From: Cyanobacteria bacterium UBA8156
GTDB lineage: Bacteria; Cyanobacteriota; Cyanobacteriia; Pseudanabaenales; Pseudanabaenaceae
DNA length: 6,100 bases
Assembly: GCA_003456125.1 (NCBI GenBank)
Contig: DMPD01000072.1
Coordinates: 1 to 6,100 of the forward strand
Reading direction: 5' to 3'
Part shown: positions 5,674 to 6,100 of the stretch, in pieces
How the letters are laid out: each line of letters starts with the position of its first letter
Position numbering within the stretch: the stretch's first letter is position 1
Translations under genes and position numbers: made by a program
Notes under the pieces: model-generated
What the model was told of the DNA's origin: nothing
The model's input: the letters and a program-made list of their open reading frames with translations, nothing else
Databases searched by the model: none

Positions 5674-6100
5674 CTATTCGATCATCTCGGAAGGAAACCC
5701 GCTGTAGGCTTCCATGCCGTGTTCCCCTACATCCAGACCTTCCTCTTCTTCCTCTTTGCTCACCCGGATGTTGCCCCCAGTCACCGCGGCGATCGCATAC
5801 CACGCCGCAAAACTAAAGACCGTGGTAAACAGTCCCACCGACAGAATGCCGATGATTTGGGGAACGAGCTGGGCAATGCCGCCGCCATAGAGCAGCCCTT
5901 TGAGGGGGCCAAAACCCTCGCCGTACAACACAAAACTCCCCAGACCGGCGCTGTCGGGCCCGACAGCAAACAGACCCACCGCCAAGGTGCCCCAAATGCC
6001 GCACACCAAGTGCACCGAGGTGGCCCCCACCGGGTCATCAAATTGGAGCTTGTCAAAGAGCTGCACCGCAAACACCACCATCACCCCGGCGATCGCCCCG
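5674..6100 (-). CDS. amt: Ammonium transporter Amt, C-terminal part (runs off the window)
   Basis: Only the last 141 residues are present; the reading frame is open to base 6100 and continues outside. The Amt/MEP/Rh protein is a trimeric inner-membrane channel for ammonium. Visible hallmarks are [37 protein letters not shown], split here as [15 protein letters not shown] and [17 protein letters not shown]. The pore-lining histidine (second of the Amt twin-His pair, codon 6012-6010) sits in TSVHLVCG. A long final membrane helix follows ([18 protein letters not shown] and on). The cytosolic tail contains [17 protein letters not shown], the conserved regulatory C-terminal region that couples subunits and is near the GlnB/GlnK site in AmtB. 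The tail ends SGFPSEMIE with a TAG stop. Five consecutive Glu codons precede GLD. An 18-base perfect palindrome lies within the coding sequence at 5950-5967. Paralogue identity (amt1 or other) cannot be decided. Confidence 0.95.
   Translation of the reverse strand, partial: GAIAGVMVVFAVQLFDKLQFDDPVGATSVHLVCGIWGTLAVGLFAVGPDSAGLGSFVLYGEGFGPLKGLLYGGGIAQLVPQIIGILSVGLFTTVFSFAAWYAIAAVTGGNIRVSKEEEEEGLDVGEHGMEAYSGFPSEMIE
5950..5967. repeat. 18-bp perfect palindrome inside amt
   Basis: GCTGTCGGGCCCGACAGC is identical to its own reverse complement over all 18 bases. It encodes the loop segment around VGPDSAG of the transporter, between two membrane helices. It does not contain the HIP1 motif. Confidence 0.9.

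Larger units (their letters stand above)
278..6096. repeat. Twelve HIP1 octamers (GCGATCGC) scattered across the window
   Basis: Sites start at 278, 777, 1402, 1980, 2056, 2423, 2848, 3056, 4810, 5524, 5789 and 6089. All lie within coding sequence. HIP1 is the highly iterated palindrome of many cyanobacterial genomes, and this density is far above chance for an octamer. Inside dnaE-N there is a gap of about 1.75 kb (3064-4809) with none. Confidence 0.93.

Noticed and set aside
4836..5816. Long + strand open frame (326 codons) antisense to dnaE-N and amt
   Set aside because: It spans two confidently identified - strand genes, has shadow-type composition and no recognisable domain.
1..6100. 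Defence system, toxin-antitoxin pair, insertion sequence, CRISPR array or RNA gene
   Set aside because: No transposase, terminal repeats, spaced direct repeats, tRNA-like fold or partner antitoxin gene is visible; the PIN-like gene stands alone and has a membrane anchor.

Overview
This is a window of a cyanobacterial chromosome. Three observations support that. The HIP1 palindrome GCGATCGC occurs 12 times in 6.1 kb. The dnaE gene stops directly after the N-terminal half of a split intein, an arrangement known from cyanobacteria. Two other proteins look like conserved cyanobacterial families. The sequence is GC-rich and densely coding, with no intergenic stretch over 50 bases and no RNA gene, transposon, CRISPR array or prophage.

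Layout. On the + strand, 8-1366 encodes a predicted lipoprotein of unknown function with a long Pro/Ala/Glu-rich tail. One base later, 1368-2315 encodes a PfkB-family (fructokinase-like) sugar kinase, probably translationally coupled to it. After a 49-base gap holding a candidate promoter and a clear Shine-Dalgarno sequence, 2365-3039 encodes a PIN-like protein with a C-terminal membrane anchor and an in-frame run of ten G. On the - strand, an ammonium transporter gene enters from the right edge (its last 141 codons, 6100-5674). It is followed after 46 bases by dnaE-N (5627-3036): the N-terminal 764 residues of DNA polymerase III alpha plus a 99-residue N-intein. The PIN-like gene and dnaE-N converge and their stop codons overlap.

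How the genes relate. DnaE-N must be joined by protein trans-splicing to a DnaE-C fragment encoded elsewhere in the genome and not present here. The ammonium transporter, replicase, sugar kinase, lipoprotein and PIN-like protein have no obvious shared pathway. Only the lipoprotein-kinase pair is spaced like an operon.

I see no wholly new multi-gene system. The items most worth a second look are the G10 tract in the PIN-like gene, the divergent N-intein residues, the tail-anchored PIN-like protein, the two-domain lipoprotein and an 18-base perfect palindrome inside the ammonium transporter gene.
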